A stretch of DNA of 64,000 nt from Actinomadura cremea (GTDB lineage: Bacteria; Actinomycetota; Actinomycetes; Streptosporangiales; Streptosporangiaceae): assembly GCF_014648495.1 (NCBI RefSeq), contig NZ_BMRF01000027.1:1-64000 (forward strand). Direction: 5' to 3'. Each line of letters starts with the position of its first letter. Position 1 is the first letter of the stretch. Position numbers and translations under genes: made by a program. The notes below the pieces were generated by a model. That model was not told the origin of the DNA, did no database searches, and saw only the letters and a program-made list of their open reading frames with translations. Positions 6,307 through 14,414 of this stretch are shown here, piece after piece.

Positions 6307-8718
6307 TCATGACGCCCGCAGAACTATCAGAGCAACGTCGTCGTTCGACGGCTCGGGGCCGAAGTCGCGCACCGCGCGCTGGATGCGGGCGGCGACGGCC
6401 CCGGCACTGAGCCCGGTGCAGCCGGCCAGCAGCCGCTCGAGCCCGTTGCCGTCTCCGAGCAGCCGTCCGCCGGAGCGTCGCTCGGTGACACCGTCGGTCA
6501 CGCACAGCAGCACCTCCCCGCGGCGGAGTTCGACCGTATCGGTATGGAAGTCCACGTCGTCGAACACCCCCAGCAGCGGCTGTGAGGTGGCGGCGTCGCG
6601 CACGTCGCCCTGCGGGTCGAGGACCAGCGGCGGCGGGTGGCCGGCGCTGGTGAGGCGGATCGTCACGCCGTCGCGGGCGCGGCGGGCGGTGATCTCGCCG
6701 TGCAGCAGGGTGAGCAGCCGTCCGCGCTCCCCCTCGCCGAGGATGAGGCGGTTGAGCCGGCCGAGCACGTCGGGGACGGACATGTCCTCGGCGGCGAGGA
6801 TCCGCAGGGCGTGCCGGGCCAGGCCGGTGACGGCGGCGGCCTCCGGTCCGGTGCCGCACACGTCGCCGATCGCGAACCGCCAGCGTCCGGAGGCGACGTC
6901 GTCGAGGGCGGGGCCGCCGTCGCCGGGGCCGCTGCCGAACACGTCGTAGAAGTCGCCGCCGACCTCGCTGCCCTCCCCGGCGGGCTCGTACACCACGGCG
7001 ACCTCGAGGCCGGGGATCTCCGGGATCGCGGGCGGCAGGAGGCTGCGCTGCAGGGCGCTGCTCATGGCGGTCTGGGCGGAGAACAGGCGCGCGTTGTCGA
7101 CGGCGAGCGCGGCGCGGCGGCTGAGCTCCTCGGCGAGTTCGATGGCGCTGCGGGCGAAGCGGTCGCCGGCGGGGCGGCCGATGAGGATGGTGCCGGTGCG
7201 CCGCCCGCGCGCGATCAGCGGGAACGCGTAGACCTGGTCGGCGGCGGTGTCGCCGGCTGCGGCGCGGACGTCCTCGGGCGCGTCGGCGAAGCCGTGCCAG
7301 GGGCCGGGGACGTCCATGGCCGGGGCGGGCCCCGCCTGGTCGAGGAGGGCGCGCAGGCCGTCGGCGCGGTTCTCGTCGGCGTGCCATACGTAGGCGAGCC
7401 GGGCGGGCTCGGCGTCGGCGTCGGTGTAGACGGCGCACCAGGTGGCGAGCCGGGGCACGACGAGCTGCGCGACGAGCGCCATCGTGCGTTCCTGGTCGAG
7501 GGTGCCGGCGAGCAGGTCGCTGGCTTCGGCGACGAAGCTGAGCCAGCCGCGCCAGGACCGTTCCAGTTCGCCGACTCTGGCCTTCTCCAGGGAGAGGGAC
7601 AGTTCTTCGGCGAGCCGTCCCGTCCGGATCCCGTCGGTCTCGGTGAAGCGGTCCGGGGCGGCGGAGGCGGCGACGAGGAGGCCGGTGAGGCGGCCCTGGG
7701 ACTCCAGCGGCGCGGCGGTGACCGAGCGGGCCCGCAGGGCGAGGGCGATCGGATCGGCGGCGTCCGCGGCGACCCAGGGGGATCCGGCGCGGACGGCGGG
7801 GGCGAGCCCGGCGACCGACAGCTCGCCGAGGGGCATCTCGGCGGCGGTGCCGCTGGAGGCGCCCATGATGAACCGCCCGTCGCGCTCGGTCAGCAGGATG
7901 GCCGCGCCCTCGGCGCCGAGCAGCTCGCGGACGGCGGCGACGCCGTCCTGCATGGACTCGACGGCGGCCGGTGAGCGGAGCAGACGGGCGCCGTCCGCGG
8001 GGACCTCGCCGGCGCCCTCGCCGGCGACCCGCGCGTCCACGGCCCGCACGGCGTCGGCCGCCGGGTCGCCTTCGGGGGCGTGGGCCGTGCGCTCGCGCAG
8101 GCGCCGCTCGCGCAGGGCGCCGGTGCCGTTCGGTGACGGCGCGGTCGTGTCCGGTACGGGGCGGTCCGCGGTGGCGCCGTCGGCCCCTGCCGCGACCTCG
8201 GCGGGCCGTCCGGCTTCGGCCGGTGCCGCGGTCTCGGCGTCCGCCGCCGCGGCGCCCTCGGAGTCGCGCCCCGCCGGGGGCCGGTCCTCGAGCCCGTCCT
8301 CGTGCCCCTGCTCGGCGCCCGGACGCGGGAGGCGGAACCACACGCCCTTGGTGCGGCGGTCGTAGGAGACGCCCCAGGAGTCGGCGAGCGTGGCGATGGA
8401 CGGCAGGCCGCGCCCGCTGGACGCGGTGACGCCGGGCATCTCGATGCCGCGGGTGGGGTGCCGGTCGCGGACCTCGATCTCGACGTCCGCGCCCTCGAGC
8501 CGGCAGATGACCTCGAAGGAGGTGCCGGCGTAGGCGATCGCGTTGGTGGCCAGCTCGCTGGTCGCCAGGATCGCGTCGTCGGAGACCTCGTCCATGCCCC
8601 AGTCGGCGAGCACCTTCCGGACGAAGCGGCGCGCGTCCGCGACCGCCGCCGCGGCGGACGGGAAGGTGGCCGACGCCGTCTGCCGATCCAACTGTCGTCC
8701 CTCGTTCGAAGCGTCCAC
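6307..8718 (-). CDS. osaC: OsaC-like multidomain regulator: RsbW-type ATPase, GAF domains, SpoIIE phosphatase
   Basis: The protein has 803 residues. An N-terminal GHKL ATPase (about 1-135, N box ELATNAIAYAG) is followed by an Ala/Pro/Glu-rich linker, two GAF-like segments (about 250-375 and 395-550) and a C-terminal PP2C/SpoIIE phosphatase (about 560-803). The phosphatase shows GGDFYDVF, GDVCGTGPEAAAVT, TDGVTE and DDVALIV metal-binding motifs. This architecture, and its divergent placement beside an OsaA/OsaB-like pair, matches S. coelicolor OsaC, which is known to modulate SigB after osmotic stress. Kinase and phosphatase in one chain can both set and reset a STAS antagonist, and one is encoded next. 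The GTG 8718 start has only a weak ribosome site, and a palindrome sits 7 bp upstream. Confidence 0.8.
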   Translation of the reverse strand: MDASNEGRQLDRQTASATFPSAAAAVADARRFVRKVLADWGMDEVSDDAILATSELATNAIAYAGTSFEVICRLEGADVEIEVRDRHPTRGIEMPGVTASSGRGLPSIATLADSWGVSYDRRTKGVWFRLPRPGAEQGHEDGLEDRPPAGRDSEGAAAADAETAAPAEAGRPAEVAAGADGATADRPVPDTTAPSPNGTGALRERRLRERTAHAPEGDPAADAVRAVDARVAGEGAGEVPADGARLLRSPAAVESMQDGVAAVRELLGAEGAAILLTERDGRFIMGASSGTAAEMPLGELSVAGLAPAVRAGSPWVAADAADPIALALRARSVTAAPLESQGRLTGLLVAASAAPDRFTETDGIRTGRLAEELSLSLEKARVGELERSWRGWLSFVAEASDLLAGTLDQERTMALVAQLVVPRLATWCAVYTDADAEPARLAYVWHADENRADGLRALLDQAGPAPAMDVPGPWHGFADAPEDVRAAAGDTAADQVYAFPLIARGRRTGTILIGRPAGDRFARSAIELAEELSRRAALAVDNARLFSAQTAMSSALQRSLLPPAIPEIPGLEVAVVYEPAGEGSEVGGDFYDVFGSGPGDGGPALDDVASGRWRFAIGDVCGTGPEAAAVTGLARHALRILAAEDMSVPDVLGRLNRLILGEGERGRLLTLLHGEITARRARDGVTIRLTSAGHPPPLVLDPQGDVRDAATSQPLLGVFDDVDFHTDTVELRRGEVLLCVTDGVTERRSGGRLLGDGNGLERLLAGCTGLSAGAVAARIQRAVRDFGPEPSNDDVALIVLRAS

Positions 8719-8725
8719 TACCCCG

Positions 8726-8745
8726 GTCTGTCTATCGTGACAGAC
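8726..8745. promoter_or_regulatory. Operator-like palindrome upstream of osaC
   Basis: A perfect 7-bp inverted repeat, GTCTGTC-TATCGT-GACAGAC, ends 7 bp before the osaC start codon. One half-site (ACAGACCG) recurs near 8832 in the same divergent intergenic region. It could bind a dimeric regulator such as the OsaB-like protein encoded nearby. The remaining bases 8746-9037 hold no recognisable gene or consensus promoter. Confidence 0.5.
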
Positions 8746-9037
8746 TGGCCGACCGCCCGGCCAGAAGAGCCGCGCGCCGGGGCCGCACCGCGTCTCCGAG
8801 TGGGGGCGGAATCGGCCCCCGCCACAACACGACAGACCGTAACACGAAGACTACGTGCACGGATGCGCGGTCGTTACCGCCCATTGACCGGCAGAGTGTG
8901 ATTCGGGCCTCGGGGCGTCCGGCAACGTAGAGTACAGATGCGGCCGGGTGGCCGCGGAAAGCGGCCGGGAGACAGGCCCGGAGATGGAACCAGTGGTTCC
9001 GGTACCCCGATGAACGCGGGCCAGGAGGATGAATAGC

Positions 9038-12000
9038 ATGCCGCGCACCGCGTCTCGCGCCCGCACCGGTGGGTCGCGCGACACAACGCCGCGTTACAGC
9101 GACGCCGATCTCGCCCCCCTGCTCAAGGCGCTGGTCGCCGTCCGCGACGGGAAGGCCAAGGCCGAACTGGACGTACCCGGCGAGGGCGCCGTGGCGGTGG
9201 CCGGGGCGCTGCTGGAGGAGATCCGGCAGAACGGCGAGGAGCTGACCTCGGGGCTGGCCGGGGTGCGCCGGGAGATCGGCCGGGAGGGCCGGCTGGGCGG
9301 GCGGCTGTCGCAGGGGTCGCTGCGGGGGTCGTGGGCGACGGGCGTGGAGGACGCCAACGCGATCATCAGCATGCTGACGGACCTGTCCACCGGGATGCAC
9401 CGGGTGGTGGAGGCCGTCGCCGCCGGGGACCTGAGCCGGCGGGTCGAGCTGCGGGTCGCCGGCCGCCCGATGCGCGGCGAGCTGCTGCGCATGGCGCGCT
9501 CGGTGAACGGCATGGTCGAGCTGCTCGACCAGTTCACCTGGGAGGTCACGCAGTTCGCCCGGGAGGTCGGCACCGAGGGACGGCTCGGCGGGCAGGCCCC
9601 GTCGCGCGGCATGACCGGCCGGTGGCGGGACGTCACGGCGGCGGTGAACGCGATGGCCGGGCGGCTCACGGCGCAGGTCCGCGACATCGCGGAGGTCACC
9701 ACGGCGGTGGCCAAGGGCGACCTGACCCGCAAGGTCACGGTGGAGGCGACGGGCGAGCTGCAGGAGCTCAAGCTCACCGTGAACACGATGGTGGACCAGC
9801 TGTCGAGGTTCGCCGACGAGGTCACCCGCGTCGCCCGCGAGGTCGGCACCGAGGGGCAGCTGGGCGGCCAGGCGCGGGTGCAGGGCGTCAGCGGGGTCTG
9901 GAAGAACCTCACCGACAACGTCAACGCGATGGCGAACAACCTGACGTACCAGGTCCGCAACATCGCGCAGGTCACCACGGCCGTCGCCGAGGGCGACCTG
10001 GGCAAGAAGATCACCGTCGACGCCCAGGGCGAGATCCTGCAGCTGAAGCTGACGGTGAACCAGATGGTGGACACGCTGTCGGCGTTCGCCTCGGAGGTCA
10101 CCCGCGTCGCCCGCGAGGTCGGCACCGAGGGACGGCTCGGCGGCCAGGCGCGGATGCCGGGCGTGAGCGGGGTCTGGAAGGACCTGACGAACAACGTCAA
10201 CGGCATGGCGTCCAACCTGACGTTCCAGGTGCGCAACATCGCCCAGGTGACCACGGCGGTCGCCCAGGGCGACCTGGGCAAGAAGATCACCGTCGACGCC
10301 CAGGGCGAGATCCTGGAGCTGAAGGACACCGTCAACACGATGGTCGACACCCTGTCGGCCTTCGCCGACGAGGTCACCCGCGTCGCCCGCGAGGTCGGCA
10401 CCGAGGGACGGCTCGGCGGCCAGGCGCGGGTCCCGGGCGTCAGCGGCGTCTGGAAGGACCTCACCGACAACGTCAACGGCATGGCGAACAACCTCACCAT
10501 GCAGGTCCGCGGCATCGCCAAGGTGACGACGGCCGTGGCCCAGGGCGACCTGGCGCGCCGGATCGAGGTCGACGCGCAGGGCGAGATCCTGCAGCTCAAG
10601 GACACCCTGAACACGATGGTCGACACCCTGTCGGCCTTCGCCGACGAGGTCAGCCGGGTGGCGCGCGAGGTCGGCACCGAGGGACGGCTGGGCGGCCAGG
10701 CGATCGTGCCGGGCGCCGGCGGCATGTGGAAGGACCTGACCGACAACGTCAACGGGATGGCGTCGAACCTGACCTACCAGGTCCGCAACATCGCGCAGGT
10801 CGCGACGGCCGTGGCGCACGGCGACCTGCGGCGCCGCATCGACGTGAACGCGCAGGGCGAGATCCTCGAGCTGAAGACGACGCTGAACACGATGGTCGAC
10901 ACGCTGTCGTCGTTCGCCTCGGAGGTCACCCGCGTCGCCCGCGAGGTCGGCAGCGAGGGGCGTCTCGGCGGGCAGGCCGAGGTCGAGGGCGTCTCGGGCA
11001 CCTGGAAGCGGCTGACCGAGAGCGTCAACGAGCTGGCCCGCAACCTGACGACGCAGGTCCGGGCGATCGGCGAGGTCGCGAGCGCGGTCGCCGAGGGCGA
11101 CCTGACCCGCACCATCACCGTGGAGGCGCGCGGCGAGGTCGCCGAGCTGAGCGACAACGTCAACCTGATGGTCGCGACGCTGCGGGAGACGACGCGCGCG
11201 AACGACCAGCAGGACTGGCTGAAGTCCAACCTCGCGCGGATCGGCGGGATGATGCAGGGCCATCGCGACCTGCTGCAGGTCGCCGACCTGATCATCCGGG
11301 AGCTGACGCCGACGGCGAGCGCGCAGTACGGCGCGTTCTATCTCGCGGAGCCCGCCGGCGACGAGACCGAGCTGACGCTGATCGCCGGGTACGGGACGCG
11401 GCGGCGGACGCAGCGGGGCTCGCTCCGGTTCGCCTTCGGGGAGGGCCTGGTCGGGCAGGCGGCGCAGGAGCGGCGGCCGCTGCTGATCTCGGAGGCGCCC
11501 GCCGACTACGTCAAGATCGGCTCCGGTCTGGGCGAGGCGTCGCCGGTCAACATCATCGTGCTGCCGATCGTGTTCGAGGGGACGGTGCTGGGCGCGATCG
11601 AGCTGGCCTCGTTCGGCCGGTTCACCGACGTCCACCTGGCGTTCTTCAGCCAGCTGATCGAGACGATCGGGGTGACGCTGAACACGATCAGCGCCAACAC
11701 CCGCACCGAGGCGCTGCTGGCCGAGTCGCAGCGGCTGGCGAGCGAGTTGCAGGAGCGGTCGGACGAGCTGCAGCGGCAGCAGGCGGAGCTGCGGCACTCC
11801 AACACCGAGCTGGAGGAGAAGGCGGCGCTGCTGGCGCAGCAGAACCGCGCGATCGAGATCCAGAACTACCAGATCGAGCAGGCACGGCGGACTCTGGAGG
11901 AGCGCGCCGAGCAGCTGGCGATCTCGTCGCGGTACAAGTCGGAGTTCCTGGCGAACATGTCGCACGAGCTGCGCACGCCGCTGAACAGCCTGCTGGTGCT

Positions 12001-13294
12001 GGCCAAGCTCCTGTCGGAGAACCAGGGCGGCAACCTGACCGACAAGCAGGTGGAGTTCGCGCAGACGATCTACGACTCGGGCACGGACCTGCTGACCCTG
12101 ATCAACGACATCCTCGACCTGGCGAAGGTCGAGGCCGGGAAGATGGAGCTGCACCCGCAGCGGCTGTCGGTGCCGATGCTGGTCGACTACGTGGACGCGA
12201 CGTTCCGTCCGCTGTCGCAGGACAAGGGCCTGCAGTTCGGCGTGGAGGTGGCCCCGGAGGTCCCGGGGACGCTGTTCACCGACGAGCAGCGGCTGCAGCA
12301 GGTGCTGCGGAACCTGCTGTCGAACGCGGTGAAGTTCACCGCCGAGGGCGAGGTCCGGCTGCTCATCGAGCGGGCCGGCGACATCGACTTCACGCTGCCC
12401 GCGCTGTGGAACACCCCGGACGTCATCGCCTTCCGGGTGATCGACACCGGCATCGGGGTGAGCGCCGACAAGCTCCAGGTGATCTTCGAGGCGTTCCAGC
12501 AGGCCGACGGGACGACCAGCCGCCGCTACGGCGGCACCGGCCTGGGGTTGTCGATCAGCCGGAACATCGCGCGGCTGCTCGGCGGGGAGATCCACGCCGA
12601 GAGCAAGCCCGGACACGGCAGCGTGTTCACGCTGTACCTGCCGGCCCGGTACAGCGAGTCCGAGGGACGCCGCAGGGCGCCGCAGGACGACGCGGTGGCC
12701 GAGCCGGACGTCCCGGCGATCGCCCCGGTCGCGGACGCGCAGGAGCCGGCTGAGGGCGCCCCGCCCGGCGCCGAGGGCGCGGCCGCCGCGCCCGAGGGCG
12801 GACGGCGGCGCGAGCGGCGCCCGGCGCGCGGCCGCCGTCGCGCGGAGCCCGAGCAGTCCGCGAACGGGACGCTCGAGGAGCCCCCCGCGGACTTCCTGGA
12901 CACCGTCCTGTCGGGCCGCAAGGTGCTGATCGTCGACGACGACGTCCGCAACGTGTTCGCGCTCACCAGCGTCCTGGAGGGCTACGGGATGGACGTCCTG
13001 TACGCCGAGGACGGGCAGGCGGGCATCGACCTGCTGCACCGCAATCCCGACGTGGCGCTGGTGCTGATGGACGTGATGATGCCGGGCCTGGACGGCTACG
13101 CGACCACGTCCGCCATCCGGCAGATGCCGCAGTTCGCCGAGTTGCCGATCATCGTGATCACGGCGAAGGTGATGAAGGGCGACCGGGAGAAGAGCCTGGA
13201 GGCGGGCGCGTCGGACTACGTCCCGAAGCCCGTGGACGTGGACCATCTCCTTGACGTCATGAGGAACTGGCTGCAACCCTCCATCGTCCGCTGA
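9038..13294 (+). CDS. osaA: OsaA-like HAMP-repeat hybrid sensor histidine kinase
   Basis: The product has 1418 residues and no transmembrane segment. Seven tandem HAMP-like units of about 92 residues (each with GDL..K.TV.A.GE) span roughly 130-720. A GAF domain follows (about 750-900), then a Gln/Glu-rich coiled coil. HisKA comes next with [11 protein letters not shown] (phospho-His976), then HATPase ([16 protein letters not shown]), an Ala/Arg/Glu-rich linker and a receiver with Asp1345 in LMDVMMPG. Poly-HAMP cytoplasmic hybrids of this kind (fungal Nik1/group III, Streptomyces OsaA) sense osmotic stress. ATG 9038 was preferred over ATG 9029 because AGGAGG ends directly at 9028. It is followed by an OsaB-like regulator, and the OsaC-like gene is divergent. 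Confidence 0.85.
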   Translation: MPRTASRARTGGSRDTTPRYSDADLAPLLKALVAVRDGKAKAELDVPGEGAVAVAGALLEEIRQNGEELTSGLAGVRREIGREGRLGGRLSQGSLRGSWATGVEDANAIISMLTDLSTGMHRVVEAVAAGDLSRRVELRVAGRPMRGELLRMARSVNGMVELLDQFTWEVTQFAREVGTEGRLGGQAPSRGMTGRWRDVTAAVNAMAGRLTAQVRDIAEVTTAVAKGDLTRKVTVEATGELQELKLTVNTMVDQLSRFADEVTRVAREVGTEGQLGGQARVQGVSGVWKNLTDNVNAMANNLTYQVRNIAQVTTAVAEGDLGKKITVDAQGEILQLKLTVNQMVDTLSAFASEVTRVAREVGTEGRLGGQARMPGVSGVWKDLTNNVNGMASNLTFQVRNIAQVTTAVAQGDLGKKITVDAQGEILELKDTVNTMVDTLSAFADEVTRVAREVGTEGRLGGQARVPGVSGVWKDLTDNVNGMANNLTMQVRGIAKVTTAVAQGDLARRIEVDAQGEILQLKDTLNTMVDTLSAFADEVSRVAREVGTEGRLGGQAIVPGAGGMWKDLTDNVNGMASNLTYQVRNIAQVATAVAHGDLRRRIDVNAQGEILELKTTLNTMVDTLSSFASEVTRVAREVGSEGRLGGQAEVEGVSGTWKRLTESVNELARNLTTQVRAIGEVASAVAEGDLTRTITVEARGEVAELSDNVNLMVATLRETTRANDQQDWLKSNLARIGGMMQGHRDLLQVADLIIRELTPTASAQYGAFYLAEPAGDETELTLIAGYGTRRRTQRGSLRFAFGEGLVGQAAQERRPLLISEAPADYVKIGSGLGEASPVNIIVLPIVFEGTVLGAIELASFGRFTDVHLAFFSQLIETIGVTLNTISANTRTEALLAESQRLASELQERSDELQRQQAELRHSNTELEEKAALLAQQNRAIEIQNYQIEQARRTLEERAEQLAISSRYKSEFLANMSHELRTPLNSLLVLAKLLSENQGGNLTDKQVEFAQTIYDSGTDLLTLINDILDLAKVEAGKMELHPQRLSVPMLVDYVDATFRPLSQDKGLQFGVEVAPEVPGTLFTDEQRLQQVLRNLLSNAVKFTAEGEVRLLIERAGDIDFTLPALWNTPDVIAFRVIDTGIGVSADKLQVIFEAFQQADGTTSRRYGGTGLGLSISRNIARLLGGEIHAESKPGHGSVFTLYLPARYSESEGRRRAPQDDAVAEPDVPAIAPVADAQEPAEGAPPGAEGAAAAPEGGRRRERRPARGRRRAEPEQSANGTLEEPPADFLDTVLSGRKVLIVDDDVRNVFALTSVLEGYGMDVLYAEDGQAGIDLLHRNPDVALVLMDVMMPGLDGYATTSAIRQMPQFAELPIIVITAKVMKGDREKSLEAGASDYVPKPVDVDHLLDVMRNWLQPSIVR
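9429..11190 (+). repeat. 276-bp tandem repeats encoding HAMP units
   Basis: The segment encoding GCGACCTG plus the following HAMP residues recurs about every 276 bp (near 9717, 9993, 10269, 10545, 10821, 11097), with an earlier degenerate copy near 9429. Long blocks are nearly identical between neighbouring copies, which suggests unit duplication or gene conversion. Confidence 0.8.
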
Positions 13295-13408
13295 GGAGAG
13301 GAGCGCCACGGGCAGTAGGGTCTGCCGTGGATGGTCGTGCGCGGCCATCGGCCAGGGCGTGGTCATCGGGCAGGGCGGCGGCGGGCCGACCGGATCGGAG
13401 AGAGGCGC

Positions 13409-14110
13409 GTGGACGACAAGGCGAAGATCCTGCTCGTGGACGACCGCGAGGAGAACCTCATCGCGCTGGAGGCCATCCTCAGCTCCCTCGACCAGGACCT
13501 GGTCCGGGCGCGGTCGGGCGAGGAGGCGCTCAAGGCGCTGCTCACCGACGAGTACGCGGTCATCCTGCTGGACGTCGTCATGCCGGGCATGGACGGGTTC
13601 GAGACGGCGCGCGACATCAAGCGGCGCAAGAAGACCCGTGATCTGCCGATCATCTTCCTCACGGCCGTCAACAGCGACCCCGACTACGCGTTCCGCGGCT
13701 ACGCGGCGGGCGCGGTCGACTTCATCTCCAAGCCGTTCGACCCGTGGGTACTGCGCGCCAAGGTGTCGGTGTTCGTGGAGCTGCACAACAAGAACAAGCA
13801 GCTCCGCGACCAGACGACGCTGCTGCGGGAGCAGTCCGCGCTGCTGCGCGAGCAGTCGACGCTGCTGGAGGCCCGCCCGGCGGAGGAGCCGGGGCCCGCG
13901 GCGCGGCGAGCGCTCGCCGGGCGGCTCGACGAGCTGCTGACCGCCGTCGAGGAGCAGGCCGAGCTGCTCGGCAAGCGGGTGCCGCCCGCGCTGCGCCTCG
14001 AGATGGACGAGCTGGACCGGCGGCTGTCGGGCCTGCGCGACGCCCTGGCGGCCGAGGAGTCGCCCGTCGAGGAGGCTCCCGCCGAGGACGTCCCGGCCGA
14101 GGGCGCCTGA
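13409..14110 (+). CDS. osaB: OsaB-like response regulator with coiled-coil output region
   Basis: The product has 233 residues. The receiver domain (about 5-122) has the acidic pair VDDRE, phospho-acceptor Asp55 in LLDVVMPG, Thr in FLTAV and Lys in ISKPFD. Behind it come heptad-like LLREQSALLREQSTLL repeats, a helical segment and an acidic Pro/Ala/Glu tail. No DNA-binding domain is visible. This matches the Streptomyces osmoadaptation regulator OsaB, whose C-terminal part is a coiled coil. GTG 13409 follows GGAGAG at 13397. It lies 114 bp downstream of the OsaA-like kinase, its likely partner. The output probably acts through protein contacts rather than DNA binding. Confidence 0.82.
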   Translation: MDDKAKILLVDDREENLIALEAILSSLDQDLVRARSGEEALKALLTDEYAVILLDVVMPGMDGFETARDIKRRKKTRDLPIIFLTAVNSDPDYAFRGYAAGAVDFISKPFDPWVLRAKVSVFVELHNKNKQLRDQTTLLREQSALLREQSTLLEARPAEEPGPAARRALAGRLDELLTAVEEQAELLGKRVPPALRLEMDELDRRLSGLRDALAAEESPVEEAPAEDVPAEGA

Positions 14111-14197
14111 CCGGGCCCGCCCGCCTCCCTCCCCGGCGCCGCGCCGATTCTCATCGCAGTCTCATCGGAACCGCGGTTCTGCGTCTCGAAGAGCTGG

Positions 14198-14228
14198 TAT
14201 ACCTGTGTGCGTCCAAGTCGCTACACAG
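14198..14228 (+). promoter_or_regulatory. -10-like box and operator-like inverted repeat ahead of a mini-gene
   Basis: TATACC (14198-14203, inside the palindrome GGTATACC) could be a -10. It is directly followed by the inverted repeat CTGTGT (14203-14208) / ACACAG (14223-14228). The repeat sits where an operator would block or follow transcription start, 18 bp before the mini-gene start codon. Confidence 0.4.
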
Positions 14229-14245
14229 TGTTACCGGAGGTAGAC

Positions 14246-14347
14246 ATGAACGAACTCCCGGGCCTCCTGGAGCCCGTCCTCCCGGCCGACGAGATCGTCA
14301 CCCTCGAGGGCTGGCGTCGGGACCTGGCCGAGGGCGACCAGAACTGA
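14246..14347 (+). CDS. 33-residue unknown small protein
   Basis: The encoded peptide begins MNELPGLLEPVLPADE and ends GWRRDLAEGDQN. It is acidic, with a Leu/Pro-rich first half and no cysteine, signal peptide or membrane span. Support for translation is contextual: GGAGG sits 7 bp before ATG 14246, a promoter-like box and an inverted repeat lie upstream, and a strong terminator begins 17 bp after the stop. The unit therefore looks like a stand-alone gene. It lies between osaB and a prolyl oligopeptidase. It could be a signalling or regulatory peptide, a leader peptide, or a precursor cut by the adjacent peptidase. I do not recognise a family and assign no function. Confidence 0.55.
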   Translation: MNELPGLLEPVLPADEIVTLEGWRRDLAEGDQN

Positions 14348-14364
14348 CCCGACAGCACGCGTGT

Positions 14365-14398
14365 CCGAGGGCTTCCCGCACCGGCGGGAGGCCCTCGG
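14365..14398 (+). terminator. Strong hairpin after the mini-gene
   Basis: The outer stem CCGAGGGC / GCCCTCGG and the inner stem TCCCGC / GCGGGA form one long hairpin with an ACCG loop. It sits between the 33-codon gene and the oligopeptidase start at 14415, so it ends the mini-gene transcript or attenuates read-through. Confidence 0.7.
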
Positions 14399-14414
14399 CC
14401 ATGAGGGGGCCGAG

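Noticed and set aside
8732-13786. A 1684-codon minus-strand open frame opposite osaA
   Set aside because: It is a shadow of the HAMP-repeat coding sequence: composition is His/Arg/Gln/Leu-rich, its repeats mirror the 276-bp units, and it has no ribosome site or known domain.
14246-14347. Class III lanthipeptide or mycofactocin-type precursor
   Set aside because: No modification enzyme gene nearby, no Ser/Cys-rich core and no matching leader motif. Only the small size and nearby peptidase suggested it.
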